Source: Ryuthela nishihirai
Taxonomy: Eukaryota > Arthropoda > Arachnida > Araneae > Heptathelidae
Length of the DNA: 64,000 nt
Direction of reading: 5' to 3'
Assembly: GCA_038380435.1 (NCBI GenBank)
Contig: JAWZYU010000690.1
Location: 1-64,000 of the forward strand
This document shows, one piece after another, positions 14,601-30,300 of this stretch (within the stretch, counting starts at the first letter, position 1; each line of letters opens with the position of its first letter). The notes below the pieces were generated by a model, which did not search any database, had not been told where the DNA came from, and saw only the letters and a list, made by a program, of their open reading frames with translations. The translations under genes were made by a program, and so were the position numbers.

Positions 14601-17600
14601 CCTAACGCAACTTACCAAACCCACGAAAGAATAAATATCCCATGCCAAACCTGTGAAAGCCCAAACGCCACATGCCAAACACGGGAAAGTCCAAATGCCC
14701 CAGGCCAAACACACAAAAGCCCAAACATCAAACCCGGGAAATCAAACAAACATCAAACCCGGAAAGATCAAACACCACAGGCCAAACCCACGAAAGCCCA
14801 AACCCCAAGGCCAAACCGGCAAAATCATAAAACGCCACAGTCCAAACAAGCAAAAGCCCAAACGCCAAACCCACCAAAGCGCAAAGGCCCAGGCCAAACT
14901 CGCGAAAGCCTAAATGCCCCAGGCCAATCACGGGAAAGCAAAAACACTAAACACACGAAAGCCCAAGCGTACCAGGCCAAACCCGCGAAAGACCAATAGC
15001 CCCAGGCCAAACCCGCGAAACACCAAACACACCAGGCTAAACCTGTGAACCCCCTAACGCAACTTACCAAACCCACGAAAGAATAAATATCCCATGCCAA
15101 ACCTGTGAAAGCCCAAACGCCACATGCCAAACACGGGAAAGTCCAAATGCCCCAGGCCAAACACACAAAAGCCCAAACATCAAACCCGGGAAATCAAACA
15201 AACATCAAACCCGGAAAGATCAAACACCACAGGCCAAACCCACGAAAGCCCAAACCCCAAGGCCAAACCGGCAAAATCATAAAACGCCACAGTCCAAACA
15301 AGCAAAAGCCCAAACGCCAAACCCACCAAAGCGCAAAGGCCCAGGCCAAACTCGCGAAAGCCTAAATGCCCCAGGCCAATCACGGGAAAGCAAAAACACT
15401 AAACACACGAAAGCCCAAGCGTACCAGGCCAAACCCGCGAAAGACCAATAGCCCCAGGCCAAACCCGCGAAACACCAAACACACCAGGCTAAACCTGTGA
15501 ACCCCCTAACGCAACTTACCAAACCCACGAAAGAATAAATATCCCATGCCAAACCTGTGAAAGCCCAAACGCCACATGCCAAACACGGGAAAGTCCAAAT
15601 GCCCCAGGCCAAACACACAAAAGCCCAAACATCAAACCCGGGAAATCAAACAAACATCAAACCCGGAAAGATCAAACACCACAGGCCAAACCCACGAAAG
15701 CCCAAACCCCAAGGCCAAACCGGCAAAATCATAAAACGCCACAGTCCAAACAAGCAAAAGCCCAAACGCCAAACCCACCAAAGCGCAAAGGCCCAGGCCA
15801 AACTCGCGAAAGCCTAAATGCCCCAGGCCAATCACGGGAAAGCAAAAACACTAAACACACGAAAGCCCAAGCGTACCAGGCCAAACCCGCGAAAGACCAA
15901 TAGCCCCAGGCCAAACCCGCGAAACACCAAACACACCAGGCTAAACCTGTGAACCCCCTAACGCAACTTACCAAACCCACGAAAGAATAAATATCCCATG
16001 CCAAACCTGTGAAAGCCCAAACGCCACATGCCAAACACGGGAAAGTCCAAATGCCCCAGGCCAAACACACAAAAGCCCAAACATCAAACCCGGGAAATCA
16101 AACAAACATCAAACCCGGAAAGATCAAACACCACAGGCCAAACCCACGAAAGCCCAAACCCCAAGGCCAAACCGGCAAAATCATAAAACGCCACAGTCCA
16201 AACAAGCAAAAGCCCAAACGCCAAACCCACCAAAGCGCAAAGGCCCAGGCCAAACTCGCGAAAGCCTAAATGCCCCAGGCCAATCACGGGAAAGCAAAAA
16301 CACTAAACACACGAAAGCCCAAGCGTACCAGGCCAAACCCGCGAAAGACCAATAGCCCCAGGCCAAACCCGCGAAACACCAAACACACCAGGCTAAACCT
16401 GTGAACCCCCTAACGCAACTTACCAAACCCACGAAAGAATAAATATCCCATGCCAAACCTGTGAAAGCCCAAACGCCACATGCCAAACACGGGAAAGTCC
16501 AAATGCCCCAGGCCAAACACACAAAAGCCCAAACATCAAACCCGGGAAATCAAACAAACATCAAACCCGGAAAGATCAAACACCACAGGCCAAACCCACG
16601 AAAGCCCAAACCCCAAGGCCAAACCGGCAAAATCATAAAACGCCACAGTCCAAACAAGCAAAAGCCCAAACGCCAAACCCACCAAAGCGCAAAGGCCCAG
16701 GCCAAACTCGCGAAAGCCTAAATGCCCCAGGCCAATCACGGGAAAGCAAAAACACTAAACACACGAAAGCCCAAGCGTACCAGGCCAAACCCGCGAAAGA
16801 CCAATAGCCCCAGGCCAAACCCGCGAAACACCAAACACACCAGGCTAAACCTGTGAACCCCCTAACGCAACTTACCAAACCCACGAAAGAATAAATATCC
16901 CATGCCAAACCTGTGAAAGCCCAAACGCCACATGCCAAACACGGGAAAGTCCAAATGCCCCAGGCCAAACACACAAAAGCCCAAACATCAAACCCGGGAA
17001 ATCAAACAAACATCAAACCCGGAAAGATCAAACACCACAGGCCAAACCCACGAAAGCCCAAACCCCAAGGCCAAACCGGCAAAATCATAAAACGCCACAG
17101 TCCAAACAAGCAAAAGCCCAAACGCCAAACCCACCAAAGCGCAAAGGCCCAGGCCAAACTCGCGAAAGCCTAAATGCCCCAGGCCAATCACGGGAAAGCA
17201 AAAACACTAAACACACGAAAGCCCAAGCGTACCAGGCCAAACCCGCGAAAGACCAATAGCCCCAGGCCAAACCCGCGAAACACCAAACACACCAGGCTAA
17301 ACCTGTGAACCCCCTAACGCAACTTACCAAACCCACGAAAGAATAAATATCCCATGCCAAACCTGTGAAAGCCCAAACGCCACATGCCAAACACGGGAAA
17401 GTCCAAATGCCCCAGGCCAAACACACAAAAGCCCAAACATCAAACCCGGGAAATCAAACAAACATCAAACCCGGAAAGATCAAACACCACAGGCCAAACC
17501 CACGAAAGCCCAAACCCCAAGGCCAAACCGGCAAAATCATAAAACGCCACAGTCCAAACAAGCAAAAGCCCAAACGCCAAACCCACCAAAGCGCAAAGGC

Positions 17601-20600
17601 CCAGGCCAAACTCGCGAAAGCCTAAATGCCCCAGGCCAATCACGGGAAAGCAAAAACACTAAACACACGAAAGCCCAAGCGTACCAGGCCAAACCCGCGA
17701 AAGACCAATAGCCCCAGGCCAAACCCGCGAAACACCAAACACACCAGGCTAAACCTGTGAACCCCCTAACGCAACTTACCAAACCCACGAAAGAATAAAT
17801 ATCCCATGCCAAACCTGTGAAAGCCCAAACGCCACATGCCAAACACGGGAAAGTCCAAATGCCCCAGGCCAAACACACAAAAGCCCAAACATCAAACCCG
17901 GGAAATCAAACAAACATCAAACCCGGAAAGATCAAACACCACAGGCCAAACCCACGAAAGCCCAAACCCCAAGGCCAAACCGGCAAAATCATAAAACGCC
18001 ACAGTCCAAACAAGCAAAAGCCCAAACGCCAAACCCACCAAAGCGCAAAGGCCCAGGCCAAACTCGCGAAAGCCTAAATGCCCCAGGCCAATCACGGGAA
18101 AGCAAAAACACTAAACACACGAAAGCCCAAGCGTACCAGGCCAAACCCGCGAAAGACCAATAGCCCCAGGCCAAACCCGCGAAACACCAAACACACCAGG
18201 CTAAACCTGTGAACCCCCTAACGCAACTTACCAAACCCACGAAAGAATAAATATCCCATGCCAAACCTGTGAAAGCCCAAACGCCACATGCCAAACACGG
18301 GAAAGTCCAAATGCCCCAGGCCAAACACACAAAAGCCCAAACATCAAACCCGGGAAATCAAACAAACATCAAACCCGGAAAGATCAAACACCACAGGCCA
18401 AACCCACGAAAGCCCAAACCCCAAGGCCAAACCGGCAAAATCATAAAACGCCACAGTCCAAACAAGCAAAAGCCCAAACGCCAAACCCACCAAAGCGCAA
18501 AGGCCCAGGCCAAACTCGCGAAAGCCTAAATGCCCCAGGCCAATCACGGGAAAGCAAAAACACTAAACACACGAAAGCCCAAGCGTACCAGGCCAAACCC
18601 GCGAAAGACCAATAGCCCCAGGCCAAACCCGCGAAACACCAAACACACCAGGCTAAACCTGTGAACCCCCTAACGCAACTTACCAAACCCACGAAAGAAT
18701 AAATATCCCATGCCAAACCTGTGAAAGCCCAAACGCCACATGCCAAACACGGGAAAGTCCAAATGCCCCAGGCCAAACACACAAAAGCCCAAACATCAAA
18801 CCCGGGAAATCAAACAAACATCAAACCCGGAAAGATCAAACACCACAGGCCAAACCCACGAAAGCCCAAACCCCAAGGCCAAACCGGCAAAATCATAAAA
18901 CGCCACAGTCCAAACAAGCAAAAGCCCAAACGCCAAACCCACCAAAGCGCAAAGGCCCAGGCCAAACTCGCGAAAGCCTAAATGCCCCAGGCCAATCACG
19001 GGAAAGCAAAAACACTAAACACACGAAAGCCCAAGCGTACCAGGCCAAACCCGCGAAAGACCAATAGCCCCAGGCCAAACCCGCGAAACACCAAACACAC
19101 CAGGCTAAACCTGTGAACCCCCTAACGCAACTTACCAAACCCACGAAAGAATAAATATCCCATGCCAAACCTGTGAAAGCCCAAACGCCACATGCCAAAC
19201 ACGGGAAAGTCCAAATGCCCCAGGCCAAACACACAAAAGCCCAAACATCAAACCCGGGAAATCAAACAAACATCAAACCCGGAAAGATCAAACACCACAG
19301 GCCAAACCCACGAAAGCCCAAACCCCAAGGCCAAACCGGCAAAATCATAAAACGCCACAGTCCAAACAAGCAAAAGCCCAAACGCCAAACCCACCAAAGC
19401 GCAAAGGCCCAGGCCAAACTCGCGAAAGCCTAAATGCCCCAGGCCAATCACGGGAAAGCAAAAACACTAAACACACGAAAGCCCAAGCGTACCAGGCCAA
19501 ACCCGCGAAAGACCAATAGCCCCAGGCCAAACCCGCGAAACACCAAACACACCAGGCTAAACCTGTGAACCCCCTAACGCAACTTGACCAAACCCACGAA
19601 AGAATAAATATCCCATGCCAAACCTGTGAAAGCCCAAACGCCACATGCCAAACACGGGAAAGTCCAAATGCCCCAGGCCAAACACACAAAAGCCCAAACA
19701 TCAAACCCGGGAAATCAAACAAACATCAAACCCGGAAAGATCAAACACCACAGGCCAAACCCACGAAAGCCCAAACCCCAAGGCCAAACCGGCAAAATCA
19801 TAAAACGCCACAGTCCAAACAAGCAAAAGCCCAAACGCCAAACCCACCAAAGCGCAAAGGCCCAGGCCAAACTCGCGAAAGCCTAAATGCCCCAGGCCAA
19901 TCACGGGAAAGCAAAAACACTAAACACACGAAAGCCCAAGCGTACCAGGCCAAACCCGCGAAAGACCAATAGCCCCAGGCCAAACCCGCGAAACACCAAA
20001 CACACCAGGCTAAACCTGTGAACCCCCTAACGCAACTTACCAAACCCACGAAAGAATAAATATCCCATGCCAAACCTGTGAAAGCCCAAACGCCACATGC
20101 CAAACACGGGAAAGTCCAAATGCCCCAGGCCAAACACACAAAAGCCCAAACATCAAACCCGGGAAATCAAACAAACATCAAACCCGGAAAGATCAAACAC
20201 CACAGGCCAAACCCACGAAAGCCCAAACCCCAAGGCCAAACCGGCAAAATCATAAAACGCCACAGTCCAAACAAGCAAAAGCCCAAACGCCAAACCCACC
20301 AAAGCGCAAAGGCCCAGGCCAAACTCGCGAAAGCCTAAATGCCCCAGGCCAATCACGGGAAAGCAAAAACACTAAACACACGAAAGCCCAAGCGTACCAG
20401 GCCAAACCCGCGAAAGACCAATAGCCCCAGGCCAAACCCGCGAAACACCAAACACACCAGGCTAAACCTGTGAACCCCCTAACGCAACTTACCAAACCCA
20501 CGAAAGAATAAATATCCCATGCCAAACCTGTGAAAGCCCAAACGCCACATGCCAAACACGGGAAAGTCCAAATGCCCCAGGCCAAACACACAAAAGCCCA

Positions 20601-21659
20601 AACATCAAACCCGGGAAATCAAACAAACATCAAACCCGGAAAGATCAAACACCACAGGCCAAACCCACGAAAGCCCAAACCCCAAGGCCAAACCGGCAAA
20701 ATCATAAAACGCCACAGTCCAAACAAGCAAAAGCCCAAACGCCAAACCCACCAAAGCGCAAAGGCCCAGGCCAAACTCGCGAAAGCCTAAATGCCCCAGG
20801 CCAATCACGGGAAAGCAAAAACACTAAACACACGAAAGCCCAAGCGTACCAGGCCAAACCCGCGAAAGACCAATAGCCCCAGGCCAAACCCGCGAAACAC
20901 CAAACACACCAGGCTAAACCTGTGAACCCCCTAACGCAACTTACCAAACCCACGAAAGAATAAATATCCCATGCCAAACCTGTGAAAGCCCAAACGCCAC
21001 ATGCCAAACACGGGAAAGTCCAAATGCCCCAGGCCAAACACACAAAAGCCCAAACATCAAACCCGGGAAATCAAACAAACATCAAACCCGGAAAGATCAA
21101 ACACCACAGGCCAAACCCACGAAAGCCCAAACCCCAAGGCCAAACCGGCAAAATCATAAAACGCCACAGTCCAAACAAGCAAAAGCCCAAACGCCAAACC
21201 CACCAAAGCGCAAAGGCCCAGGCCAAACTCGCGAAAGCCTAAATGCCCCAGGCCAATCACGGGAAAGCAAAAACACTAAACACACGAAAGCCCAAGCGTA
21301 CCAGGCCAAACCCGCGAAAGACCAATAGCCCCAGGCCAAACCCGCGAAACACCAAACACACCAGGCTAAACCTGTGAACCCCCTAACGCAACTTACCAAA
21401 CCCACGAAAGAATAAATATCCCATGCCAAACCTGTGAAAGCCCAAACGCCACATGCCAAACACGGGAAAGTCCAAATGCCCCAGGCCAAACACACAAAAG
21501 CCCAAACATCAAACCCGGGAAATCAAACAAACATCAAACCCGGAAAGATCAAACACCACAGGCCAAACCCACGAAAGCCCAAACCCCAAGGCCAAACCGG
21601 CAAAATCATAAAACGCCACAGTCCAAACAAGCAAAAGCCCAAACGCCAAACCCACCAAA

Positions 21660-24300
21660 GCGCAAAGGCCAGGCCAAACTCGCGAAAGCCTAAATGCCCC
21701 AGGCCAATCACGGGAAAGCAAAAACACTAAACACACGAAAGCCCAAGCGTACCAGGCCAAACCCGCGAAAGACCAATAGCCCCAGGCCAAACCCGCGAAA
21801 CACCAAACACACCAGGCTAAACCTGTGAACCCCCTAACGCAACTTACCAAACCCACGAAAGAATAAATATCCCATGCCAAACCTGTGAAAGCCCAAACGC
21901 CACATGCCAAACACGGGAAAGTCCAAATGCCCAGGCCAAACACACAAAAGCCCAAACATCAAACCCGGGAAATCAAACAAACATCAAACCCGGAAAGATC
22001 AAACACCACAGGCCAAACCCACGAAAGCCCAAACCCCAAGGCCAAACCGGCAAAATCATAAAACGCCACAGTCCAAACAAGCAAAAGCCCAAACGCCAAA
22101 CCCACCAAAGCGCAAAGGCCCAGGCCAAACTCGCGAAAGCCTAAATGCCCCAGGCCAATCACGGGAAAGCAAAAACACTAAACACACGAAAGCCCAAGCG
22201 TACCAGGCAAACCCGCGAAAGACCAATAGCCCCAGGCCAAACCCGCGAAACACCAAACACACCAGGCTAAACCTGTGAACCCCCTAACGCAACTTACCAA
22301 ACCCACGAAAGAATAAATATCCCATGCCAAACCTGTGAAAGCCCAAACGCCACATGCCAAACACGGGAAAGTCCAAATGCCCCAGGCCAAACACACAAAA
22401 GCCCAAACATCAAACCCGGGAAATCAAACAAACATCAAACCCGGAAAGATCAAACACCACAGGCCAAACCCACGAAAGCCCAAACCCCAAGGCCAAACCG
22501 GCAAAATCATAAAACGCCACAGTCCAAACAAGCAAAAGCCCAAACGCCAAACCCACCAAAGCGCAAAGGCCCAGGCCAAACTCGCGAAAGCCTAAATGCC
22601 CCAGGCCAATCACGGGAAAGCAAAAACACTAAACACACGAAAGCCCAAGCGTACCAGGCCAAACCCGCGAAAGACCAATAGCCCCAGGCCAAACCCGCGA
22701 AACACCAAACACACCAGGCTAAACCTGTGAACCCCTAACGCAACTTACCAAACCCACGAAAGAATAAATATCCCATGCCAAACCTGTGAAAGCCCAAACG
22801 CCACATGCCAAACACGGGAAAGTCCAAATGCCCCAGGCCAAACACACAAAAGCCCAAACATCAAACCCGGGAAATCAAACAAACATCAAACCCGGAAAGA
22901 TCAAACACCACAGGCCAAACCCACGAAAGCCCAAACCCAAGGCCAAACCGGCAAAATCATAAAACGCCACAGTCCAAACAAGCAAAAGCCCAAACGCCAA
23001 ACCCACCAAAGCGCAAAGGCCCAGGCCAAACTCGCGAAAGCCTAAATGCCCCAGGCCAATCACGGGAAAGCAAAAACACTAAACACACGAAAGCCCAAGC
23101 GTACCAGGCCAAACCCGCGAAAGACCAATAGCCCCAGGCCAAACCCGCGAAACACCAAACACACCAGGCTAAACCTGTGAACCCCCTAACGCAACTTACC
23201 AAACCCACGAAAGAATAAATATCCCATGCCAAACCTGTGAAAGCCCAAACGCCACATGCCAAACACGGGAAAGTCCAAATGCCCCAGGCCAAACACACAA
23301 AAGCCCAAACATCAAACCCGGAAATCAAACAAACATCAAACCCGGAAAGATCAAACACCACAGGCCAAACCCACGAAAGCCCAAACCCCAAGGCCAAACC
23401 GGCAAAATCATAAAACGCCACAGTCCAAACAAGCAAAAGCCCAAACGCCAAACCCACCAAAGCGCAAAGGCCCAGGCCAAACTCGCGAAAGCCTAAATGC
23501 CCCAGGCCAATCACGGGAAAGCAAAAACACTAAACACACGAAAGCCCAAGCGTACCAGGCCAAACCCGCGAAAGACCAATAGCCCAGGCCAAACCCGCGA
23601 AATCACCAAACACACCAGGCTAAACCTGTGAACCCCCTAACGCAACTTACCAAACCCACGAAAGAATAAATATCCCATGCCAAACCTGTGAAAGCCCAAA
23701 CGCCACATGCCAAACACGGGAAAGTCCAAATGCCCCAGGCCAAACACACAAAAGCCCAAACATCAAACCCGGAAATCAAACAAACATCAAACCCGGAAAG
23801 ATCAAACACCACAGGCCAAACCCACGAAAGCCCAAACCCCAAGGCCAAACCGGCAAAATCATAAAACGCCACAGTCCAAACAAGCAAAAGCCCAAACGCC
23901 AAACCCACCAAAGCGCAAAGGCCCAGGCCAAACTCGCGAAAGCCTAAATGCCCCAGGCCAATCACGGGAAAGCAAAAACACTAAACACACGAAAGCCCAA
24001 GCGTACCAGGCCAAACCCGCGAAAGACCAATAGCCCCAGGCCAAACCCGCGAAACACCAAACACACCAGGCTAAACCTGTGACCCCCTAACGCAACTTAC
24101 CAAACCACGAAAGAATAAATATCCCATGCCAAACCTGTGAAAGCCCAAACGCCACATGCCAAACACGGGAAAGTCCAAATGCCCCAGGCAAACACACAAA
24201 AGCCCAAACATCAAACCCGGGAAATCAAACAAACATCAAACCCGGAAAGATCAAACACCACAGGCCAAACCCACGAAAGCCAAACCCAAGGCCAAACGGC
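21660..24300 (+). repeat. Indel-rich internal patch of the 452-bp array
   Basis: Six or seven consecutive copies are short (451, 450, 451, 451, 451, 449, 448 bp) while both flanks are exact. The changes are mainly one-base losses in homopolymer runs, near 21,669, 21,931, 22,208, 22,733, 22,937, 23,320, 23,583, 23,771, 24,082, 24,106, 24,189 and several at 24,280-24,300, with one added T near 23,603. I saw no substitutions among them. Such one-sided homopolymer shortening is typical of uncorrected long-read consensus, and the patch may mark where two assembled pieces were joined. Copy number across it should be treated as uncertain. Confidence 0.75.
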
Positions 24301-27300
24301 AAAATCATAAAACGCCACAGTCCAAACAAGCAAAAGCCCAAACGCCAAACCCACCAAAGCGCAAAGGCCCAGGCCAAACTCGCGAAAGCCTAAATGCCCC
24401 AGGCCAATCACGGGAAAGCAAAAACACTAAACACACGAAAGCCCAAGCGTACCAGGCCAAACCCGCGAAAGACCAATAGCCCCAGGCCAAACCCGCGAAA
24501 CACCAAACACACCAGGCTAAACCTGTGAACCCCCTAACGCAACTTACCAAACCCACGAAAGAATAAATATCCCATGCCAAACCTGTGAAAGCCCAAACGC
24601 CACATGCCAAACACGGGAAAGTCCAAATGCCCCAGGCCAAACACACAAAAGCCCAAACATCAAACCCGGGAAATCAAACAAACATCAAACCCGGAAAGAT
24701 CAAACACCACAGGCCAAACCCACGAAAGCCCAAACCCCAAGGCCAAACCGGCAAAATCATAAAACGCCACAGTCCAAACAAGCAAAAGCCCAAACGCCAA
24801 ACCCACCAAAGCGCAAAGGCCCAGGCCAAACTCGCGAAAGCCTAAATGCCCCAGGCCAATCACGGGAAAGCAAAAACACTAAACACACGAAAGCCCAAGC
24901 GTACCAGGCCAAACCCGCGAAAGACCAATAGCCCCAGGCCAAACCCGCGAAACACCAAACACACCAGGCTAAACCTGTGAACCCCCTAACGCAACTTACC
25001 AAACCCACGAAAGAATAAATATCCCATGCCAAACCTGTGAAAGCCCAAACGCCACATGCCAAACACGGGAAAGTCCAAATGCCCCAGGCCAAACACACAA
25101 AAGCCCAAACATCAAACCCGGGAAATCAAACAAACATCAAACCCGGAAAGATCAAACACCACAGGCCAAACCCACGAAAGCCCAAACCCCAAGGCCAAAC
25201 CGGCAAAATCATAAAACGCCACAGTCCAAACAAGCAAAAGCCCAAACGCCAAACCCACCAAAGCGCAAAGGCCCAGGCCAAACTCGCGAAAGCCTAAATG
25301 CCCCAGGCCAATCACGGGAAAGCAAAAACACTAAACACACGAAAGCCCAAGCGTACCAGGCCAAACCCGCGAAAGACCAATAGCCCCAGGCCAAACCCGC
25401 GAAACACCAAACACACCAGGCTAAACCTGTGAACCCCCTAACGCAACTTACCAAACCCACGAAAGAATAAATATCCCATGCCAAACCTGTGAAAGCCCAA
25501 ACGCCACATGCCAAACACGGGAAAGTCCAAATGCCCCAGGCCAAACACACAAAAGCCCAAACATCAAACCCGGGAAATCAAACAAACATCAAACCCGGAA
25601 AGATCAAACACCACAGGCCAAACCCACGAAAGCCCAAACCCCAAGGCCAAACCGGCAAAATCATAAAACGCCACAGTCCAAACAAGCAAAAGCCCAAACG
25701 CCAAACCCACCAAAGCGCAAAGGCCCAGGCCAAACTCGCGAAAGCCTAAATGCCCCAGGCCAATCACGGGAAAGCAAAAACACTAAACACACGAAAGCCC
25801 AAGCGTACCAGGCCAAACCCGCGAAAGACCAATAGCCCCAGGCCAAACCCGCGAAACACCAAACACACCAGGCTAAACCTGTGAACCCCCTAACGCAACT
25901 TACCAAACCCACGAAAGAATAAATATCCCATGCCAAACCTGTGAAAGCCCAAACGCCACATGCCAAACACGGGAAAGTCCAAATGCCCCAGGCCAAACAC
26001 ACAAAAGCCCAAACATCAAACCCGGGAAATCAAACAAACATCAAACCCGGAAAGATCAAACACCACAGGCCAAACCCACGAAAGCCCAAACCCCAAGGCC
26101 AAACCGGCAAAATCATAAAACGCCACAGTCCAAACAAGCAAAAGCCCAAACGCCAAACCCACCAAAGCGCAAAGGCCCAGGCCAAACTCGCGAAAGCCTA
26201 AATGCCCCAGGCCAATCACGGGAAAGCAAAAACACTAAACACACGAAAGCCCAAGCGTACCAGGCCAAACCCGCGAAAGACCAATAGCCCCAGGCCAAAC
26301 CCGCGAAACACCAAACACACCAGGCTAAACCTGTGAACCCCCTAACGCAACTTACCAAACCCACGAAAGAATAAATATCCCATGCCAAACCTGTGAAAGC
26401 CCAAACGCCACATGCCAAACACGGGAAAGTCCAAATGCCCCAGGCCAAACACACAAAAGCCCAAACATCAAACCCGGGAAATCAAACAAACATCAAACCC
26501 GGAAAGATCAAACACCACAGGCCAAACCCACGAAAGCCCAAACCCCAAGGCCAAACCGGCAAAATCATAAAACGCCACAGTCCAAACAAGCAAAAGCCCA
26601 AACGCCAAACCCACCAAAGCGCAAAGGCCCAGGCCAAACTCGCGAAAGCCTAAATGCCCCAGGCCAATCACGGGAAAGCAAAAACACTAAACACACGAAA
26701 GCCCAAGCGTACCAGGCCAAACCCGCGAAAGACCAATAGCCCCAGGCCAAACCCGCGAAACACCAAACACACCAGGCTAAACCTGTGAACCCCCTAACGC
26801 AACTTACCAAACCCACGAAAGAATAAATATCCCATGCCAAACCTGTGAAAGCCCAAACGCCACATGCCAAACACGGGAAAGTCCAAATGCCCCAGGCCAA
26901 ACACACAAAAGCCCAAACATCAAACCCGGGAAATCAAACAAACATCAAACCCGGAAAGATCAAACACCACAGGCCAAACCCACGAAAGCCCAAACCCCAA
27001 GGCCAAACCGGCAAAATCATAAAACGCCACAGTCCAAACAAGCAAAAGCCCAAACGCCAAACCCACCAAAGCGCAAAGGCCCAGGCCAAACTCGCGAAAG
27101 CCTAAATGCCCCAGGCCAATCACGGGAAAGCAAAAACACTAAACACACGAAAGCCCAAGCGTACCAGGCCAAACCCGCGAAAGACCAATAGCCCCAGGCC
27201 AAACCCGCGAAACACCAAACACACCAGGCTAAACCTGTGAACCCCCTAACGCAACTTACCAAACCCACGAAAGAATAAATATCCCATGCCAAACCTGTGA

Positions 27301-30300
27301 AAGCCCAAACGCCACATGCCAAACACGGGAAAGTCCAAATGCCCCAGGCCAAACACACAAAAGCCCAAACATCAAACCCGGGAAATCAAACAAACATCAA
27401 ACCCGGAAAGATCAAACACCACAGGCCAAACCCACGAAAGCCCAAACCCCAAGGCCAAACCGGCAAAATCATAAAACGCCACAGTCCAAACAAGCAAAAG
27501 CCCAAACGCCAAACCCACCAAAGCGCAAAGGCCCAGGCCAAACTCGCGAAAGCCTAAATGCCCCAGGCCAATCACGGGAAAGCAAAAACACTAAACACAC
27601 GAAAGCCCAAGCGTACCAGGCCAAACCCGCGAAAGACCAATAGCCCCAGGCCAAACCCGCGAAACACCAAACACACCAGGCTAAACCTGTGAACCCCCTA
27701 ACGCAACTTACCAAACCCACGAAAGAATAAATATCCCATGCCAAACCTGTGAAAGCCCAAACGCCACATGCCAAACACGGGAAAGTCCAAATGCCCCAGG
27801 CCAAACACACAAAAGCCCAAACATCAAACCCGGGAAATCAAACAAACATCAAACCCGGAAAGATCAAACACCACAGGCCAAACCCACGAAAGCCCAAACC
27901 CCAAGGCCAAACCGGCAAAATCATAAAACGCCACAGTCCAAACAAGCAAAAGCCCAAACGCCAAACCCACCAAAGCGCAAAGGCCCAGGCCAAACTCGCG
28001 AAAGCCTAAATGCCCCAGGCCAATCACGGGAAAGCAAAAACACTAAACACACGAAAGCCCAAGCGTACCAGGCCAAACCCGCGAAAGACCAATAGCCCCA
28101 GGCCAAACCCGCGAAACACCAAACACACCAGGCTAAACCTGTGAACCCCCTAACGCAACTTACCAAACCCACGAAAGAATAAATATCCCATGCCAAACCT
28201 GTGAAAGCCCAAACGCCACATGCCAAACACGGGAAAGTCCAAATGCCCCAGGCCAAACACACAAAAGCCCAAACATCAAACCCGGGAAATCAAACAAACA
28301 TCAAACCCGGAAAGATCAAACACCACAGGCCAAACCCACGAAAGCCCAAACCCCAAGGCCAAACCGGCAAAATCATAAAACGCCACAGTCCAAACAAGCA
28401 AAAGCCCAAACGCCAAACCCACCAAAGCGCAAAGGCCCAGGCCAAACTCGCGAAAGCCTAAATGCCCCAGGCCAATCACGGGAAAGCAAAAACACTAAAC
28501 ACACGAAAGCCCAAGCGTACCAGGCCAAACCCGCGAAAGACCAATAGCCCCAGGCCAAACCCGCGAAACACCAAACACACCAGGCTAAACCTGTGAACCC
28601 CCTAACGCAACTTACCAAACCCACGAAAGAATAAATATCCCATGCCAAACCTGTGAAAGCCCAAACGCCACATGCCAAACACGGGAAAGTCCAAATGCCC
28701 CAGGCCAAACACACAAAAGCCCAAACATCAAACCCGGGAAATCAAACAAACATCAAACCCGGAAAGATCAAACACCACAGGCCAAACCCACGAAAGCCCA
28801 AACCCCAAGGCCAAACCGGCAAAATCATAAAACGCCACAGTCCAAACAAGCAAAAGCCCAAACGCCAAACCCACCAAAGCGCAAAGGCCCAGGCCAAACT
28901 CGCGAAAGCCTAAATGCCCCAGGCCAATCACGGGAAAGCAAAAACACTAAACACACGAAAGCCCAAGCGTACCAGGCCAAACCCGCGAAAGACCAATAGC
29001 CCCAGGCCAAACCCGCGAAACACCAAACACACCAGGCTAAACCTGTGAACCCCCTAACGCAACTTACCAAACCCACGAAAGAATAAATATCCCATGCCAA
29101 ACCTGTGAAAGCCCAAACGCCACATGCCAAACACGGGAAAGTCCAAATGCCCCAGGCCAAACACACAAAAGCCCAAACATCAAACCCGGGAAATCAAACA
29201 AACATCAAACCCGGAAAGATCAAACACCACAGGCCAAACCCACGAAAGCCCAAACCCCAAGGCCAAACCGGCAAAATCATAAAACGCCACAGTCCAAACA
29301 AGCAAAAGCCCAAACGCCAAACCCACCAAAGCGCAAAGGCCCAGGCCAAACTCGCGAAAGCCTAAATGCCCCAGGCCAATCACGGGAAAGCAAAAACACT
29401 AAACACACGAAAGCCCAAGCGTACCAGGCCAAACCCGCGAAAGACCAATAGCCCCAGGCCAAACCCGCGAAACACCAAACACACCAGGCTAAACCTGTGA
29501 ACCCCCTAACGCAACTTACCAAACCCACGAAAGAATAAATATCCCATGCCAAACCTGTGAAAGCCCAAACGCCACATGCCAAACACGGGAAAGTCCAAAT
29601 GCCCCAGGCCAAACACACAAAAGCCCAAACATCAAACCCGGGAAATCAAACAAACATCAAACCCGTAAAGATCAAACACCACAGGCCAAACCCACGAAAG
29701 CCCAAACCCCAAGGCCAAACCGGCAAAATCATAAAACGCCACAGTCCAAACAAGCAAAAGCCCAAACGCCAAACCCACCAAAGCGCAAAGGCCCAGGCCA
29801 AACTCGCGAAAGCCTAAATGCCCCAGGCCAATCACGGGAAAGCAAAAACACTAAACACACGAAAGCCCAAGCGTACCAGGCCAAACCCGCGAAAGACCAA
29901 TAGCCCCAGGCCAAACCCGCGAAACACCAAACACACCAGGCTAAACCTGTGAACCCCCTAACGCAACTTACCAAACCCACGAAAGAATAAATATCCCATG
30001 CCAAACCTGTGAAAGCCCAAACGCCACATGCCAAACACGGGAAAGTCCAAATGCCCCAGGCCAAACACACAAAAGCCCAAACATCAAACCCGGGAAATCA
30101 AACAAACATCAAACCCGGAAAGATCAAACACCACAGGCCAAACCCACGAAAGCCCAAACCCCAAGGCCAAACCGGCAAAATCATAAAACGCCACAGTCCA
30201 AACAAGCAAAAGCCCAAACGCCAAACCCACCAAAGCGCAAAGGCCCAGGCCAAACTCGCGAAAGCCTAAATGCCCCAGGCCAATCACGGGAAAGCAAAAA

